From NCBI GenBank assembly GCA_028865155.1, contig JAGWKW010000048.1, forward strand, positions 1 to 9,149: DNA of 9,149 nt, given 5' to 3'. The DNA comes from Alphaproteobacteria bacterium. GTDB lineage: Bacteria > Pseudomonadota > Alphaproteobacteria > UBA9219. This document shows, in pieces, positions 7,442 through 9,149 of this stretch (its first letter is position 1; each line of letters starts with the position of its first letter). The notes below the pieces were generated by a model. It was not told where the DNA came from. It made no database searches and was given only the letters and a program-made list of their open reading frames with translations. The position numbers and the translations under genes are program-made.

Positions 7442-7870
7442 TTATTGCGCTTTCTGCCTTTCGGCTATTTCTTCGTCGAGATATTGCAGTACCTTGTCCG
7501 CCAATTGCGATTCCGTCGCCTTGGCATAGAAGAGCCATTGCTCGCGCCGCATTTTGCGCTGCTGCAGGCGGTCGTAAAACTGGATGAGGGCTTCCCGATC
7601 CTCCGGCAGCCGGGTTGTTTCTTCCCGCGACAACTCGTCTATGTGATTGTTAATGGCGGCGTCGACCTGGGACGCCCATTTATCATCGACCAGCTTGATG
7701 GTTTCCGCCGGAAAGGTTCGTGAAAGCTGCGTGTCGCAAAACTCGTTCATGAGTTGGGCAAGTTGCACGATCCTTAGCGTCGCCGTGTCCGTTTTTATGT
7801 CCTTGCCCTGCGTAATCATCGATTGAAACGCGAGCATAAGACAGAAGCGGAGTTGTTCTTCCCTGGTCAT
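7442..7870 (-). CDS. Hypothetical protein, 142 aa, charged and helical
   Basis: I do not recognise this protein. It starts MTREEQLRFCLMLAFQSM and is rich in Glu, Gln, Arg and Lys, with no signal peptide or membrane segment, so it is predicted cytosolic and largely alpha-helical. The second half (about residues 85-142, with QFYDRLQQRKMRREQWLFY and QLADKVLQYLDEEIAERQKA) looks like amphipathic or coiled-coil helix. The start at 7870 is chosen because GGGGAGGAAG lies just upstream and because its ATG shares one base with the upstream stop (TAATG), typical of translational coupling. Starts further upstream would lie within the preceding gene. A structural or partner role with the adjacent XRE protein is possible but unsupported by any motif. 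Confidence 0.8.
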   Translation of the reverse strand: MTREEQLRFCLMLAFQSMITQGKDIKTDTATLRIVQLAQLMNEFCDTQLSRTFPAETIKLVDDKWASQVDAAINNHIDELSREETTRLPEDREALIQFYDRLQQRKMRREQWLFYAKATESQLADKVLQYLDEEIAERQKAQ

Positions 7871-8244
7871 TACGCTTCCTCCCCTTCGGCACCGGCGTCC
7901 ATCATCTCTGAAATTGCACCGAGAGCCGTGTCGATTTCCTTTTTGACCGCCGGGGGCAACGCCTTGTTTTTCTGGCACAGGTCGAGGACAGACCTGATTT
8001 TCGGCAAAAGGGATTGCGTCTTTTCGTGGTTGTTGACGGCACGCAAAATAAAACTGGCAATTTCCTCGCCATCAAACTCCATGAACGGATGCACGTCGGC
8101 GATTGTTACCCAGCGGCCTTCCGCTTCGGCATGAGCCTCGATTTCCGATTCTTCGCCGAAGGACGTACAGTTCCAGGGCAGCGTTGATAAAAGGCCACTC
8201 TTCAGGGCGGCTTTTTTTGTTATTTTTCGGGCGGGCTTAACCAT
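7870..8244 (-). CDS. Hypothetical protein, 124 aa, paralogous to the 90-aa protein at 8594-8866
   Basis: Function not recognised. A basic N-terminus (MVKPARKITKKAALKSG) precedes a compact domain at about residues 22-75 with PW (23-24), SEIEA (33-37), an IAD (48-50), IASFI (62-66) and VNNH (70-73). The same landmarks occur in the same order and nearly the same positions in the 90-aa product two genes upstream. The pattern PW...IEA...IA.FI..AVN.H also resembles small phage-encoded proteins of unknown function whose C-terminus reads A.FIV.AVN.H. An acidic helical extension (about 85-124, ending GAEGEEA) is unique to this copy. The start at 8244 has AAGGA upstream and overlaps the LuxR-HTH gene by 8 bases; the upstream in-frame ATG at 8286 lies deeper inside that gene and is less likely. 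Confidence 0.8.
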   Translation of the reverse strand: MVKPARKITKKAALKSGLLSTLPWNCTSFGEESEIEAHAEAEGRWVTIADVHPFMEFDGEEIASFILRAVNNHEKTQSLLPKIRSVLDLCQKNKALPPAVKKEIDTALGAISEMMDAGAEGEEA

Positions 8245-8587
8245 GACTTCCTTTATGCTTTTTGGGTGTGGAATGTGCTGGCGCATGTGACGATGCGCCC
8301 GCTGCCGCAGAGGAATCGGGGGAATGTTTTGATAGCCCGAAAAGCGCGTTAAGCGTTATCACCCGTTCGGGTGAAGGCCCGTAAGAAAGAATGCCGTGCG
8401 TCAGTGCAATGGCGACAGCCTGTGCCTTGTTGCTGGCATTGAGTTTTTTGCACGCGCTCTTCATTTGCGTCCGCACGGTCTCTTTGGATAAATCCAAAAC
8501 GTCGGAAATTTCTTCATAAGATTTGCCGCATGCCGTCCATTTCAGGATTTCGGACTCACGCGGCGAAAGTGCTTTAATTTTTTCCAT
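8237..8587 (-). CDS. Stand-alone LuxR/GerE-type helix-turn-helix regulator
   Basis: A 116-aa protein that is almost only a GerE DNA-binding domain. Residues 7-66 read LSPRESEILKWTACGKSYEE, the HTH turn DVLDLSKETVRTQM and KKLNASNKAQAVAIALTHGI, a near-complete match to the LuxR C-terminal domain, with wording closest to alphaproteobacterial quorum-sensing LuxR proteins. There is no receiver or autoinducer-binding domain before it; the ATG at 8587 begins 6 residues before the domain. The C-terminal 40 residues are low-complexity (Ser, Ala, His, Lys; SSHAPAHSTPKKHKGSHG). It starts 6 bases after the stop of the 90-aa gene and overlaps the next gene by 8 bases. It probably binds DNA, perhaps to control this operon. 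How its activity is gated cannot be seen; the His-rich tail could bind metal, which is speculation. Confidence 0.9.
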   Translation of the reverse strand: MEKIKALSPRESEILKWTACGKSYEEISDVLDLSKETVRTQMKSACKKLNASNKAQAVAIALTHGILSYGPSPERVITLNALFGLSKHSPDSSAAAGASSHAPAHSTPKKHKGSHG

Positions 8588-8593
8588 GTTTGG

Positions 8594-8866
8594 TTACCGT
8601 CTTGATGTTTTTGAATTGTTCATGGTTTCGGATATCTGCTTCCGGTTATGCTCGTTCACCAGCGCCACGATGAATTCCGCGATGGCGACGTGGTTGATGC
8701 TCTTGATCTCCGCGATGATTTCCCTTTCGCCGGTGATCTCGATATAGGCTTCGATTTCGGAATGGTCGGGTTGGTGCTGCACCTCCCAAGGGAAAATCGA
8801 GTGCATGTGCCGGTTCAGGATCCCGTTTATCGAGGGCGCTTCCTCTTTAAGTTTCGGTTTGGCCAT
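8594..8866 (-). CDS. Hypothetical protein, 90 aa, paralogue of the 124-aa protein
   Basis: Not recognised as a named family. Landmarks are PW (residues 26-27), SEIEA (36-40), IAE (51-53), IAEFI (62-66) and VNEH (70-73), shared in order and spacing with the 124-aa product at 7870-8244, so the two are probably diverged duplicates of one small domain of about 50 residues. It has no signal peptide or membrane segment. The basic, polar tail (ISETMNNSKTSRR) ends just after the shared domain. The start at 8866 has GGGGGAG about 7 bases upstream and overlaps the upstream gene's end by 20 bases; the stop is 6 bases before the LuxR-HTH start. The co-packing suggests these proteins act with the neighbouring regulators, but no function can be given. 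Confidence 0.8.
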   Translation of the reverse strand: MAKPKLKEEAPSINGILNRHMHSIFPWEVQHQPDHSEIEAYIEITGEREIIAEIKSINHVAIAEFIVALVNEHNRKQISETMNNSKTSRR

Positions 8867-9149
8867 CGTTTCTCCCCCAACTGCTCAGGTTGTTAATGGC
8901 GATCAGGAAGTGAGCGGCATCCCAATGATCGACAACTTCTTGCGACGTAAAACCCTTTGCGTTCAAATCCTGCGGCATGCACATGCCGTGTTTTTTCTTC
9001 ATTTCGACGATCACGGCCGCCATGCGCCCGGCTGTCGAGAAACTCGTGCCTTCGTTGATGACGTCCACGACGAAAAAATCCGCTCGTTTTTCATGCGCCA
9101 TCAATGCAACCGCTGCCCTGGCCTCGGTCTCTTCTCCATCACGATTTTC
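8847..9149 (-). CDS. Unrecognised protein, 5' end probably cut by window edge
   Basis: The frame is open from the right edge to the stop at 8847, giving 100 residues. The first in-frame ATG is at 9101 (MAHEKRADFFVVDVINEG), but it lacks a good ribosome site and the 16 codons upstream (beginning ENRDGEETEARAAVAL) read like protein, so the real start is probably outside the window. The product is soluble, with no signal peptide. Notable segments are FFVVDVINEGTSFSTAGRMA, KKKHGMCMPQDL and the C-terminal HWDAAHFLIAINN. I do not recognise a family. The VVDV..EGTSF wording superficially suggests an alpha/beta fold. It overlaps the next gene by 20 bases, the largest overlap in the run, and is therefore probably part of the same transcript. 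Confidence 0.65.
   Translation of the reverse strand, partial: ENRDGEETEARAAVALMAHEKRADFFVVDVINEGTSFSTAGRMAAVIVEMKKKHGMCMPQDLNAKGFTSQEVVDHWDAAHFLIAINNLSSWGRNDGQTET

Noticed and set aside
7871..7978. 36-residue upstream extension of the 142-aa hypothetical protein
   Set aside because: It lies within the 124-aa gene in another frame and is Gly/Arg-rich; the ATG at 7870 has a strong ribosome site and a TAATG junction.
1..9149. tRNA, rRNA, CRISPR array, insertion sequence or riboswitch
   Set aside because: I saw no repeat-spacer pattern, cloverleaf, transposase, long terminal inverted repeats or riboswitch-like structure. Short dyads near 6645-6676 and 7140-7154 are the only local structures worth listing.

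Overview
All genes supported in this window lie on the minus strand, so the transcript reads from the right edge to the left. The organism is a Gram-negative bacterium: there are outer-membrane lipoproteins and an envelope-spanning RND pump. It is probably an alphaproteobacterium, an inference from the style of the small XRE regulator, the LuxR-type HTH and the moderately GC-rich codon use. No taxonomic marker gene is present.

Right part (9149 down to 7157): a tightly packed run of six small genes, with overlaps or gaps of only a few bases. In transcript order they are an unrecognised protein cut by the right edge, a 90-aa hypothetical, a 116-aa protein consisting of little more than a LuxR/GerE DNA-binding domain, a 124-aa hypothetical that appears paralogous to the 90-aa one, a 142-aa hypothetical, and a 93-aa XRE repressor-like protein with a C-terminal Cys/His cluster resembling a zinc finger. 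The packing, protein sizes and two DNA-binding proteins suggest a phage-, plasmid- or island-derived regulatory module.

Middle (7103 to 6616): a small exported protein very rich in methionine and cysteine, probably a periplasmic copper-binding protein, then about 125 bases containing two short perfect palindromes that could be the control region of the efflux operon.

Left part (6615 to 1): a Cu(I)/Ag(I) efflux operon: cusB (periplasmic adaptor with an N-terminal metal-binding segment), cusA (RND pump with the three-methionine metal site), a NodT/CusC-type outer-membrane lipoprotein, and a second, distinct TolC/CzcC-like outer-membrane lipoprotein that runs off the left edge. cusB-cusA and cusA-cusC overlap by ATGA, so they are translationally coupled. 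CusA would take Cu(I)/Ag(I) from the periplasm, possibly handed over by CusB or by the small exported protein, and expel it through a TolC-type channel. No cusF, cusRS, cueR or copper ATPase is visible; the only regulators in the window are the LuxR-HTH and XRE proteins. There is no gene-free stretch longer than 300 bases.
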